Below, piece after piece: positions 1 through 7,565 of a stretch of 21,222 nucleotides of DNA; the stretch's first letter is position 1, and every line of letters starts with the position of its first letter. Location of the stretch: positions 1 through 21,222 of the forward strand of contig JAKALV010000025.1 in NCBI GenBank assembly GCA_021824055.1. Reading direction: 5' to 3'. A model generated the notes under the pieces. The model was given only the letters and a program-made list of their open reading frames with translations, searched no databases and was not told where the DNA came from. The stretch comes from Acidobacteriota bacterium (lineage in GTDB: Bacteria; Acidobacteriota; Vicinamibacteria; Vicinamibacterales; SCN-69-37). Made by a program: the position numbers and the translations under genes.

Positions 1-1
1 C

Positions 2-151
2 AACGGCGAACCCTCGTTCCGATCGCCGCACGAAACCGTGCAACCCAGCCGCACCGGCGTGATGGACTGGGCGGTCAGCCTGACCCCTCAGCACCTCTCA
101 TGCGCGCTCGACCGCGCCTTGGGACGCCTCGGATATCCGCCCAGTCGATGA
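2..151 (+). CDS. Possible 3' end of an unidentified gene
   Basis: One forward frame is open from the window edge to a TGA at 149-151, giving about 49 residues that end in ALGRLGYPPSR. I do not recognise the family. A second forward frame is also open over most of the stretch, so this may be chance in GC-rich DNA. Bases 152-249 show no convincing gene on either strand. Low confidence; upstream sequence would settle it. Confidence 0.2.
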   Translation, partial: NGEPSFRSPHETVQPSRTGVMDWAVSLTPQHLSCALDRALGRLGYPPSR

Positions 152-249
152 ACTGCCGCTGAAGGCCGGGGGCTATTTCAGCTTCTCCGCGGCAAACAGG
201 ACGACGAGATCGCGCAAGCCCTCAAGCGCTTAGTGACTCTCGACGAACT

Positions 250-324
250 GGACTTAGGACCCAGGACCAGCCGGACCTTGGACTGAGGCGGACCCTGGAC
301 TTTGGACCTTGGACCCTGGACTGT
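250..324. repeat. GGAC-heptamer tandem array
   Basis: About ten 7-bp units begin with GGAC (GGACTTA, GGACCCA, GGACCTT, GGACCCT, GGACTTT and others), interrupted by short insertions near 271 and 287. The array ends about 2 bp from the stop codon (327-329) of the minus-strand MutS-like gene, so it lies directly in that gene's 3' flank. The same unit recurs at 5222-5390. There are no spacers and no coding sense here. It is likely a dispersed simple-repeat family of this genome. Confidence 0.85.
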
Positions 325-326
325 CC

Positions 327-2111
327 CTACACGTCCAGCCCTATCGCCCGCATCAACGCCAGCGCGTTGCTGTGCGTGACGACGCCCGGACGCATGCGGT
401 AATCGAAGACCATCGCGCCGTCTTCGATGCGATCCTCGAAGTGCACGTTGGCGGCGCGTCCGCCCATGGACGGCACCACCTCGGCCAGCGCCAGGTCGTG
501 CGTCGTGACGAGACCGATCGCGCCGTGGTCCACCAGCGTGCGCGTGATCGCTTCCGCGCCGATGCGGCGATCGTGGGAGTTGGTGCCGGCCAGCATTTCA
601 TCGAGCAGGAACAACACGGCGGGCGAGTCGCGCGTGAGATCGACGATCGCGCGAATGCGGAGGATCTCCGCGTAGAAGCGCGAATGACCGGCTTGCAGCG
701 AATCGTCGATCCGAAGGGACGTCCCGAGCGCCATCGGCGACAGACGCAGCTGTCCGGCTCGCACCGGCGCCCCCGCAAGCGCGAGCACCACATTGACGCC
801 GATCGCGCGCAGCAATGTGCTCTTGCCAGACATATTTGAGCCGCTCACGAGCAGCAGATGCGGATGTTCGCCGCCGAGCGCCACGTCGTTGCGGACCGCC
901 TCGCGCTCCGGAATCAGCGGGTGGCCGAGCGCAGCCGCCTCGAAGACCGGCCCGACGTCCACGATCGTCGGGAACGGATCGTCGTCGTGTTCGTACGCGT
1001 ACGTCGCCAGCGCCGCCAGCGCCTCGACATCGCCGACGGCCTGCAACCATCCGGGGATGGCGGTCGCGTAGCGCGCATGCCAGCGATCGATCGATACCGC
1101 CAGCACGAAGGGCACCATCATCAGCCAGGCGATCGGGGCGAAGATCTGGTTTCTCGTCGAATCAAGCCAGGTGATCAGCCGGAGCAGTGCTGCGATCCTC
1201 TGTGAGGGCGTCGCGCCGGCCGTCTCGAGCGAATCGTGGAGTCGGCGGAGGCGCGGGCTCCGAAAGTCCTGCCGCTCGATGCGCTCGAGCACCGCGGAGA
1301 GCAGCGCGAGGTCGCGCGCCGCCACATCGACGAGGGCCAGCGCGGCCTGGCTGCGCCGCCAGAACGTCAGCGCCAGCGCGAGCTGGACTGGCAACCACAG
1401 CACCAGCATCCGCCCATCGATCCGTAACTGGAATGTGCCGACGACCAGCACGGCGCTGATCAGGCCCATGACGGCAAAGACCGCCCCCATGGCGCGGGGG
1501 AGACCGGCGGGTGTGCGGGCGGCCCAGCGCGATAACCCGCTGGTTCGGCCGGTTTCGGCGCCGACGGCCGTTACGGCCACGGCCTCCCGGAAATCGACGG
1601 CGGGCCGGAGATCATCGACCGCGGCCTGTCGTGCCCGGACTTCGTCGGGTGGCGCGCCCGCGAGAAGCCAGCTTGCGAGCGTCTCCTCGCCGGCTTCGGT
1701 CCGCGTCGTGTTGAGCAGTTGGAAGAGCGAGCCCGGTCCGAACACGTCCAGGTCGGCGGCGAACGGCTGACGGTCGAGAAACCGCGCGCCATCCGGTCCA
1801 TGGCCGGGCCATCGGCCGTCGATCCGCTCCAGGCCGCGCTCGTACCAGGTTCTGGCGCGGCGCGCCCGCTCGATCTGTTCAGTTACGCGCGCGTGGAACA
1901 CCACCAGAGCCAGAAACGCGAGCGCCGGCGCCGCCAGCCACCACGACGAGACGATGCCGCGCATCACTTGCGCCGCAACGATCAACGCAATGCCGGCGGT
2001 GACCAGTCGGGCGCTGGATATTCGGCGGCTCGTCCGGTCGTACGCCGAGATTTCGGCATCCCAGTCCGTCAGTCGGCGCGTGTACTCGGGGTGTGGTGGT
2101 CCGGGCGTCAC
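327..2111 (-). CDS. Membrane-anchored MutS-like ATPase
   Basis: This protein has the MutS C-terminal ATPase. Counting from an upstream in-frame TTG at 2147, the Walker A is GSNMSGKST (436-444), the signature region is HSRFYAEILRI (488-498) and the Walker B is LFLLDEMLAGTNSHDR (512-527), followed by TTHD (548-551). Hydrophobic segments at about 48-84, 220-262 and 338-352 suggest membrane anchoring. The mismatch-binding and connector domains of true MutS are absent, and about 600 aa is short against about 850 for MutS1, so a role in classical mismatch repair is unlikely. Such membrane MutS-like proteins occur in Bacteroidetes and Acidobacteria with unknown function. I chose the GTG at 2109-2111 (594 aa) because the TTG would leave almost no room for the divergent promoters; neither start has a strong Shine-Dalgarno sequence. 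Confidence 0.85.
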   Translation of the reverse strand: MTPGPPHPEYTRRLTDWDAEISAYDRTSRRISSARLVTAGIALIVAAQVMRGIVSSWWLAAPALAFLALVVFHARVTEQIERARRARTWYERGLERIDGRWPGHGPDGARFLDRQPFAADLDVFGPGSLFQLLNTTRTEAGEETLASWLLAGAPPDEVRARQAAVDDLRPAVDFREAVAVTAVGAETGRTSGLSRWAARTPAGLPRAMGAVFAVMGLISAVLVVGTFQLRIDGRMLVLWLPVQLALALTFWRRSQAALALVDVAARDLALLSAVLERIERQDFRSPRLRRLHDSLETAGATPSQRIAALLRLITWLDSTRNQIFAPIAWLMMVPFVLAVSIDRWHARYATAIPGWLQAVGDVEALAALATYAYEHDDDPFPTIVDVGPVFEAAALGHPLIPEREAVRNDVALGGEHPHLLLVSGSNMSGKSTLLRAIGVNVVLALAGAPVRAGQLRLSPMALGTSLRIDDSLQAGHSRFYAEILRIRAIVDLTRDSPAVLFLLDEMLAGTNSHDRRIGAEAITRTLVDHGAIGLVTTHDLALAEVVPSMGGRAANVHFEDRIEDGAMVFDYRMRPGVVTHSNALALMRAIGLDV

Positions 2112-2185
2112 GTCGGGTTCACCAAGCAGTGTAAAGCTAGATAACAAAGTTTCCGCTGTTGCCCGAAAAGATGAAAAATAGAGTT
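2112..2185. promoter_or_regulatory. Divergent promoter region, MutS-like / citrate synthase
   Basis: This 74-bp AT-richer gap separates two divergent genes, so it should hold both promoters. -10-like hexamers can be seen (TAGATA at 2138-2143 forward; TACACT at 2128-2133 on the reverse strand), but neither has a convincing -35 at normal spacing. The exact extent depends on the start codons chosen. Confidence 0.4.
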
Positions 2186-3484
2186 ATGTCCTCGCCGACC
2201 ATCTCGCCAACGACCACCGCCACTCTGGAATACAACGGCAAGTCTCTCGCGCTCCCCGTGACCACCGGCTCCGAAGGTGAGGCGGGAATCGATATCTCGC
2301 AGCTGCGCGCCAAGACCGGCGCGATCACGATGGATCCGGGTTTTGGCAACACCGGCGCCTGCAAGAGCGCCATCACGTTCATCGACGGTGAACGCGGCAT
2401 CCTGCAGTATCGCGGCTACCCGATCGATGAGCTCGCCGAGAAGAGCACGTTCCTCGAGGTGGCCTGGCTGCTCATCTACGGTGAGCTGCCGACGGCGGCG
2501 CAGCTGAAGGAATTCCACGAGCTGATCACGGTGCACTCGATGGTGCACCAGGATTTCAACCGGTTCTTCGAGGGCTTCCCGAAGGACGCGCATCCCATGC
2601 CGGTGTGCGCATCGGCCGTCGCCGCGCTGGCCACGTTCTACCAGCAGCCGGAAACGGACAACAATCTCCGCGAGTCGATGATCCGCCTGATCGCGAAGAT
2701 GCCGACGATCGCGTCGTACTCGTACAAGCACTCGATCGGGCAGCCGTTCATGTATCCGATGAACGCGCTCGACTACTCGTCGAATTTCCTGCGGATGATG
2801 TTCGCCACGCCCTGCGAGGACTACGTCGTCAATCCGGTGCTCGCCAAGGCGATCGACATGCTGCTGATCCTCCACGCGGATCACGAGCAGAACTGCTCGA
2901 CGAGCACGGTGCGCGTGGTGGGCAGCTCGCGCGCGAACCTGTTCGCGAGCGTGTCGGCCGGCATCAGCGCGTTGTGGGGCCCGCTGCACGGTGGCGCCAA
3001 CCAGCAGGTGATCGAGATGCTCGATCACATCGAGGCCGAGGGCGGCGACGTCCAGAAGTTCGTCAACAAGGCCAAGGACAAGAAGGACAACAGCCGCCTG
3101 ATGGGCTTCGGACACCGCGTCTACAAGAACTTCGATCCGCGTGCCGTGATTCTGAAGAAGTCGTGCACGGACGTGCTCAACACGCTCGGCATCAAGAGCC
3201 GGCAGCTCGAGATCGCGATGCAGCTCGAGGAGATCGCGCTCAAGGACGACTACTTCATCAGCCACAAGCTCTATCCGAACGTCGACTTCTACAGCGGGAT
3301 CATCTACAAGGCGCTGGGCATCCCGGTGAACATGTTCACGGTGATGTTCACCATGGGTCGCATGCCGGGCTGGATCGCGCAGTGGATCGAGATGCGCAAG
3401 GATCCCGAGACGCGCATCGTGCGGCCGCGTCAGATCTACACCGGCGCCACCAAGCGCGCCTACGTGCCGATGAACAAGCGCTAG
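2186..3484 (+). CDS. gltA: Citrate synthase (type II, GltA-like)
   Basis: It condenses oxaloacetate and acetyl-CoA to citrate, the entry step of the TCA cycle, in the cytoplasm. At 432 aa it matches the hexameric E. coli-type enzymes (about 427 aa). Conserved blocks are DPGFGNTGACKSAITFIDG near the N-terminus, LHADHEQNCSTS (about 229-240), WGPLHGGANQ with catalytic His268, FGHRVYKNFDPRA with His310, and NVDFYSG with catalytic Asp367. In-frame starts exist at 2159 (TTG) and 2171 (ATG); I prefer ATG 2186 because MSSPTISP gives the usual N-terminal length, with only a weak AGAG motif before it. The malic enzyme gene follows after 13 bp, so the two are probably co-transcribed. Confidence 0.96.
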   Translation: MSSPTISPTTTATLEYNGKSLALPVTTGSEGEAGIDISQLRAKTGAITMDPGFGNTGACKSAITFIDGERGILQYRGYPIDELAEKSTFLEVAWLLIYGELPTAAQLKEFHELITVHSMVHQDFNRFFEGFPKDAHPMPVCASAVAALATFYQQPETDNNLRESMIRLIAKMPTIASYSYKHSIGQPFMYPMNALDYSSNFLRMMFATPCEDYVVNPVLAKAIDMLLILHADHEQNCSTSTVRVVGSSRANLFASVSAGISALWGPLHGGANQQVIEMLDHIEAEGGDVQKFVNKAKDKKDNSRLMGFGHRVYKNFDPRAVILKKSCTDVLNTLGIKSRQLEIAMQLEEIALKDDYFISHKLYPNVDFYSGIIYKALGIPVNMFTVMFTMGRMPGWIAQWIEMRKDPETRIVRPRQIYTGATKRAYVPMNKR

Positions 3485-3497
3485 GACGGACGCGACC

Positions 3498-5222
3498 ATG
3501 CGCCCGGCGCCACAGGACTTCGAGGAGCGCCGCGACCCGCGGACGGGGGAAAAGTACCTGGCCGTCTTTCGTCGCGGCACCGCGCTGAAAGACGACCCGC
3601 TGCTCAGCAAGGGCACGTGTTTCACGCTCGACGAGCGGCAGGTATTCGGCCTGACGGGGTTGTTTCCGCCGGCGATCTCCACGCCCGAAGGACAAGCGGA
3701 ACGCGCGTACGGAAATTTCCGGCGGATGCCCGACGACGTCGGCAAGTACCTGTTCCTGGCGTCGCTCCAGGACCGCAACGAAACCCTGTTCTACCAGCTG
3801 GTCTGCGCGCATCTCGAGGAGATGCTGCCGATCATCTACACCCCGACCGTCGGGCTCGTGTGCGAGCAGTACAGCCACAACTACCGCCGGCCGCGCGGTG
3901 TCTACGTGTCGACCCTGGACCGCGGCCGCATCGCGGATGTGCTGCGCAACGCCGATCGCGACGACGTCCGGATCATCGTGGCCACCGACAACGAGGCGAT
4001 CCTCGGCATCGGCGACCAGGGCGTGGGCGGCATGGGCATTGCCGTCGGCAAAGTGGCGCTCTACACGGCGGGCGCCGGCGTGCATCCGGTCTACGGCATG
4101 CCGCTCGACATCGACGTCGGCACGAACAACCAGGCGCTGCTCGACGATCCGCTCTACCTCGGTGTCCGGCACCGCCGCCTGCGTGGCGACGAGTATTTCT
4201 CCCTGCTCGACGAGCTCGTCGAGGCGATCACGCTGGTGTTTCCGCGGGCGCTCGTGCAGTGGGAAGACTTCGCGAACGACGTGGCGTTCCAGGTGATGCA
4301 CCGCTACCGCGGGCAGCTGCCGAGCTTCGACGACGATATTCAGGGCACGGCGGCCGTGGTGGAGGCCGGCATCCGCACCGGGCTCGACCGGAGCGGGCGC
4401 CGGCTTCAGGATGAGCGGATGGTGTTCTTCGGGGCCGGCGCGTCGGGCGCGGGCTGCGCGATGCAGATGCGCCGCGCGCTGAAGTCGTCGGGGCTCGCGG
4501 ATGCGGAGATCAACCGCCGCGTGCTGTGCCTCGACTCGAAGGGCCTGATTCTCGCGGATCGCCCCGGGCTGAGCGGGCACAAGAAGGAGATTGCCGCGGA
4601 TGCCGGGATCGCCGCGGGCTGGACCAGCGCGGACCGCGGGCGGTTCACGCTGTCGGACGTCGTGCGCCAGTTCGCGCCCACGATTCTGGTTGGCGTGTCT
4701 GGCCAGCCGGGCGCGTTCACGGAAGACATCATCAAGACCATGCACGGGCGCGTGGCGCGGCCGATCGTGCTGACGCTCTCGAATCCCACGAACAAGGTGG
4801 AAGCCCGGCCGGAAGAACTGCTGCGCTGGACCAATGGGGCCGCGATCGTCGGCACGGGCAGTCCGTTCGCGCCGGTCGCACATGCGGGCGTCACGCATCA
4901 CATCGGCCAGTGCAACAACGCGTTCGTGTTTCCCGGCATCGGATTGGGCGCCATCGTCGTTGGCGCGCACGCGGTGCCCGACGAGGCGTTTGCCGCGGCG
5001 GCGATGGCGCTGTACGAGGCCACCGGACGCGACGATACACCCGGTGCGTCGATCTTCCCCACGATCGCGTCGCTTCGGGCGGTGTCGGCCAAGGTGGCGG
5101 TGGCCGTGGGACGCGCGCTCGTTGAATGCGGCGCGGCGCCGGCCATCCCAACGGCCGAGATCGAGAGCCGGATCGCCGATGCGATCTGGGAGCCCAAGTA
5201 CCTTCCGTACAGGACAGCGTAG
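3498..5222 (+). CDS. maeA: NAD-type malic enzyme (MaeA/SfcA-like)
   Basis: It oxidatively decarboxylates malate to pyruvate with reduction of NAD(P). The 574 aa match the large SfcA/eukaryote-like malic enzymes rather than the shorter MaeB type. Visible landmarks are YTPTVG (Tyr114), GKVALYTAGAG with the catalytic Lys185, the divalent-metal ligands in WEDF (Glu256, Asp257) and FDDDIQGTAAV (Asp280), the dinucleotide-binding FFGAGASGAG (310-319), LSNPTNKVE (427-435) and QCNNAFVFPG (471-480). The start has an AGGACGG stretch overlapping the citrate synthase stop. Pairing with citrate synthase suggests coordinated control of malate, pyruvate and oxaloacetate. NAD preference is inferred from the subfamily, not visible directly. 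Confidence 0.95.
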   Translation: MRPAPQDFEERRDPRTGEKYLAVFRRGTALKDDPLLSKGTCFTLDERQVFGLTGLFPPAISTPEGQAERAYGNFRRMPDDVGKYLFLASLQDRNETLFYQLVCAHLEEMLPIIYTPTVGLVCEQYSHNYRRPRGVYVSTLDRGRIADVLRNADRDDVRIIVATDNEAILGIGDQGVGGMGIAVGKVALYTAGAGVHPVYGMPLDIDVGTNNQALLDDPLYLGVRHRRLRGDEYFSLLDELVEAITLVFPRALVQWEDFANDVAFQVMHRYRGQLPSFDDDIQGTAAVVEAGIRTGLDRSGRRLQDERMVFFGAGASGAGCAMQMRRALKSSGLADAEINRRVLCLDSKGLILADRPGLSGHKKEIAADAGIAAGWTSADRGRFTLSDVVRQFAPTILVGVSGQPGAFTEDIIKTMHGRVARPIVLTLSNPTNKVEARPEELLRWTNGAAIVGTGSPFAPVAHAGVTHHIGQCNNAFVFPGIGLGAIVVGAHAVPDEAFAAAAMALYEATGRDDTPGASIFPTIASLRAVSAKVAVAVGRALVECGAAPAIPTAEIESRIADAIWEPKYLPYRTA

Positions 5223-5256
5223 TCCAGAGTCCAGGGTCCAGGGTCCAGGGTCCCGG
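5222..5256. repeat. Heptamer array, left arm of a large inverted repeat
   Basis: Five 7-bp units (GTCCAGA, three of GTCCAGG, GTCCCGG) start on the last base of the malic enzyme stop codon. They are the reverse complement of the GGACCCT units at 5319-5336. An 18-base stretch at 5229-5246 (and again at 5236-5253) is perfectly complementary to 5319-5336, so the transcript or single-stranded DNA could fold around the next gene's start. Confidence 0.88.
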
Positions 5257-5257
5257 G

Positions 5258-5263
5258 TAGAAT
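5258..5263 (+). promoter_or_regulatory. -10-like TAGAAT, probable leaderless start of GH35 gene
   Basis: TAGAAT lies 7 nt before ATG 5271 and no Shine-Dalgarno sequence is present. A -10 box here would put transcription initiation at or next to the ATG. The spacing matches four other genes in the window. No clear -35 is seen, and upstream DNA is the heptamer array. Confidence 0.5.
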
Positions 5264-5270
5264 TCGGCGC

Positions 5271-7199
5271 ATGAAGCGCGTCGTCCTGTCCTTCGTCGCT
5301 CTCTTGCCCGTCGTTCTCGGACCCTGGACCCTGGACGTCGGACCTCGGACGGCTGCGGACCTTGGACCTTGGACGTTGGACCTTGGACCACAAGCGGCGT
5401 CCACGCCCGCGCACACGTTCTCGCTCGGCCGTGAGGACTTCCTGCTCGACGGCAAGCCCTTTCAGATCGTTTCGTGCGAGATGCATCCGGCGCGGATTCC
5501 GGTGGAGTACTGGCGGCAGCGCATCCAGATGGCGAAGGCGATGGGCTGCAATACGATCGCGGCCTACATTTTCTGGAACTATCACGAGACGACCGAAGGT
5601 CACTTCGATTTCACGACGGCCAATCACGACCTGGCGAAGTTCTTCCGGCTGGTGAAACAGGAAGGCCTGTGGGCGATCCTGCGGCCCGGGCCGTATGTGT
5701 GCGCGGAGTGGGACTTCGGCGGACTTCCACCATACCTCTTGAAAGATTCCGAGCTTCGCATTCGCGGGTTGTATCCGCGGTACATGCAGGCCGCCGAGCG
5801 GTACATGGCGGCGCTCGCGAAGGTCGTCACGCCGGAACTCGTCACCCACGGCGGCGCGATCGTGCTGGTGCAGATCGAGAACGAGTACGGCAGTTACGGC
5901 AACGACCGCAAGTACCTCGCGCGCTTGCGCGATGTGTGGACGCAGGATGGGATCAACGTGCCGTTCTTCACGGGCGACGGCCCCACGCCGTACATGCTCG
6001 AGGCCGGCTCGTTGCCCGGCGCCGCGGTCGGACTCGACTCGGGGTCCGATGAACGCCACTGGACGCTGGCGCGATCGATCGTGCCCGGCGTGCCGGTGTT
6101 CTCATCGGAGACGTATCCCGGATGGCTCACGCACTGGGGAGAGAAGTGGCAACGGCCGGGGATCCCCGGGTTGCTGAAGGAGGTCGAGTTCCTGCTCGCC
6201 AACAGGAAGTCGTTCAACCTCTACGTGGCGCACGGCGGCACGAACTTCGGCTTCACCGCCGGCGCCAACAGCGGAGGGAAGGGATACGAGCCCGACGTCA
6301 CCAGCTACGACTACGACGCGCCGATCGACGAGCAGGGCCGCGCAACGCCGAAGTACCTGGCACTGCGTGAATTGATCGGCCGGTATCTGCCCGCGGGCGC
6401 GTCGCTGCCCGCCATTCCCGATCCTGTCCCGACGATCGCCATTCCCGAGTTCGCGATGCGCCCGTTGACGTCGATCTGGGATCACCTGCCCGCGCCGATC
6501 GCGTCCGTGTTTCCGCGACCGTTCGAGCACTACGGGCAGAACCAGGGACTCGTGCTGTACCGCACCACGCTCGTGGGGCGCAAAAGCGGGAAGTTGCTGA
6601 TCACGGATCTGCACGATTACGCGGAGGTGTTTGTTGACGGGACGCTGATCGGCACGCTCGACCGGCGGCTGGGCGAGCAGTCGATCGATCTGCCCGTCGT
6701 CGCCCCCGCGGGCTCGGGCGCGGCGTCGGCCGGCCCCGTGCTCGACATCCTCGTGGAGGGCATGGGGCACATCAACTTCGCGCAGGAAATGATCGACCGG
6801 AAGGGCATCACGGACCGCGTGACGCTGTCGGGCATGACGCTCATGAACTGGGACGTTTACCTCCTGCCGCTCCATGAACGCTGGATCACTCAGCTCGGTT
6901 CGAAGGGTTCGGAAGGTTCGGAAGGTTCGGAGGGTTCGGGGGGGTCCGGGAGGCCCGGCGTCTTCTTCAGCGGGTCGTTCACGCTCGACGCAACGGCAGA
7001 CACCTTCATCGACATGACGGGCTACAGGAAAGGCGTGGTCTGGGTGAATGGCCACAACCTCGGCCGCTACTGGAACATCGGTCCGCAGACGAAACTCTAT
7101 TGCCCGGCGTCCTGGCTGAAGAAGGGCGCGAACGAGATCATCGTGTTCGACCTGCACAAGACGGATGCGTCGCCGCTTCGCGGCGCCGACCGGCCGTAG
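5271..7199 (+). CDS. Secreted beta-galactosidase, glycoside hydrolase family 35
   Basis: It probably hydrolyses terminal beta-galactosyl residues from oligo- or polysaccharides outside the cytoplasm. Residues 1-16 form a signal-peptide-like N and h region. Residues about 17-40 are encoded by GGAC-heptamers and read as repeated GPWTLD. The GH35 TIM barrel begins near 49; QIENEYGSYG holds the acid/base Glu205 and FSSETYPGWLTHWGE the nucleophile Glu280, with HGGTNFGFTAG at 321-331. C-terminal beta-sandwich regions follow, ending with VVWVNGHNLGRYWNIGPQ (589-606). Residues 543-560 are a GSE-rich linker encoded by a 9-bp array. At 642 aa the length is typical of the family. No galactose operon genes are adjacent. 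The exact substrate cannot be told. Confidence 0.93.
   Translation: MKRVVLSFVALLPVVLGPWTLDVGPRTAADLGPWTLDLGPQAASTPAHTFSLGREDFLLDGKPFQIVSCEMHPARIPVEYWRQRIQMAKAMGCNTIAAYIFWNYHETTEGHFDFTTANHDLAKFFRLVKQEGLWAILRPGPYVCAEWDFGGLPPYLLKDSELRIRGLYPRYMQAAERYMAALAKVVTPELVTHGGAIVLVQIENEYGSYGNDRKYLARLRDVWTQDGINVPFFTGDGPTPYMLEAGSLPGAAVGLDSGSDERHWTLARSIVPGVPVFSSETYPGWLTHWGEKWQRPGIPGLLKEVEFLLANRKSFNLYVAHGGTNFGFTAGANSGGKGYEPDVTSYDYDAPIDEQGRATPKYLALRELIGRYLPAGASLPAIPDPVPTIAIPEFAMRPLTSIWDHLPAPIASVFPRPFEHYGQNQGLVLYRTTLVGRKSGKLLITDLHDYAEVFVDGTLIGTLDRRLGEQSIDLPVVAPAGSGAASAGPVLDILVEGMGHINFAQEMIDRKGITDRVTLSGMTLMNWDVYLLPLHERWITQLGSKGSEGSEGSEGSGGSGRPGVFFSGSFTLDATADTFIDMTGYRKGVVWVNGHNLGRYWNIGPQTKLYCPASWLKKGANEIIVFDLHKTDASPLRGADRP
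5319..5390. repeat. Heptamer array inside the 5' end of the GH35 gene
   Basis: About nine GGAC-type units occur (GGACCCT twice, GGACGTC, GGACCTC, then GGACCTT, GGACCTT, GGACGTT, GGACCTT), interrupted at 5347-5356. Three 7-bp units equal 21 nt, so the array reads as a 7-residue peptide period (GPWTLDV / LGPWTLD). It lies between the hydrophobic core of the signal peptide and the catalytic domain, where extra residues can be tolerated. Confidence 0.9.
6897..6950. repeat. 9-bp in-frame repeat (GGTTCGGAA) coding a GSE linker
   Basis: Six 9-bp units with degeneration toward the 3' end encode GSKGSEGSEGSEGSGGSG in frame with the GH35 protein. The segment sits between two parts of the C-terminal beta-sandwich region, so it most likely adds a flexible surface linker. 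Unit length is a multiple of three, so gain or loss of a unit keeps the frame. Confidence 0.9.
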
Positions 7200-7204
7200 T
7201 GTCC

Positions 7205-7470
7205 TCACGGTCCTCGTTGCCCTCGTTGCCGGATGGCTCCAGCCCTCCGGTTCGACCATTTCTTCGTGCTGAGATCTTTCGAGACGATGAGCTTCAGCGT
7301 GAACTTGTCCGACGCGTCGGTCAGGCTGTGAAGCCATCAACGCCCCAACCTAGGTTCTTGTCGCGCCTGAAGTTGTTGGCCAGGCTGCCGTCGTACACCT
7401 GAATTTCATTCCCCCGGGCACAAATCTTTCCGGCGGCGGGCCGGCTGTGAGGCTGGGTCTGAGTATTCGC
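7205..7470 (-). pseudogene. Possible decayed gene fragment in a 360-bp gene-free gap
   Basis: The 7200-7562 gap has no intact gene. On the minus strand two protein-like stretches lie in different frames: one reads GNEIQVYDGSLANNFRRDKN and stops near 7321, the other reads DKFTLKLIVSKDLSTKKW and ends in a TGA at 7205-7207. Their lysine-rich, less GC-biased composition differs from the shadow frames nearby, which could mean a frameshifted remnant. I do not recognise a family. Two copies of CCTCGTTGC at 7212-7229 form a minimal 9-bp repeat. The gap should also carry the promoter of the next gene: TAGACT at 7545-7550 is a -10 candidate. Confidence 0.22.
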
Positions 7471-7565
7471 CCCCGGGAAAGGCCATCCAAAACTGTCGGT
7501 ACCGTGCCGTGCACAAGCAGGCCGACGCACGCATGTTACGCTGATAGACTGTTGGGTCGAAGGTG

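Noticed and set aside
250..324. CRISPR array
   Set aside because: Units are 7 bp, contiguous and without spacers, and no cas genes are in the window.
2108..3778. 556-codon open frame antisense to citrate synthase
   Set aside because: No motifs, covers a well-conserved gene and its divergent promoter region.
3348..6059. 903-codon open frame antisense to malic enzyme and GH35
   Set aside because: Arg/His/Asp-rich composition, crosses two genes and a repeat array, no motifs; a shadow frame.
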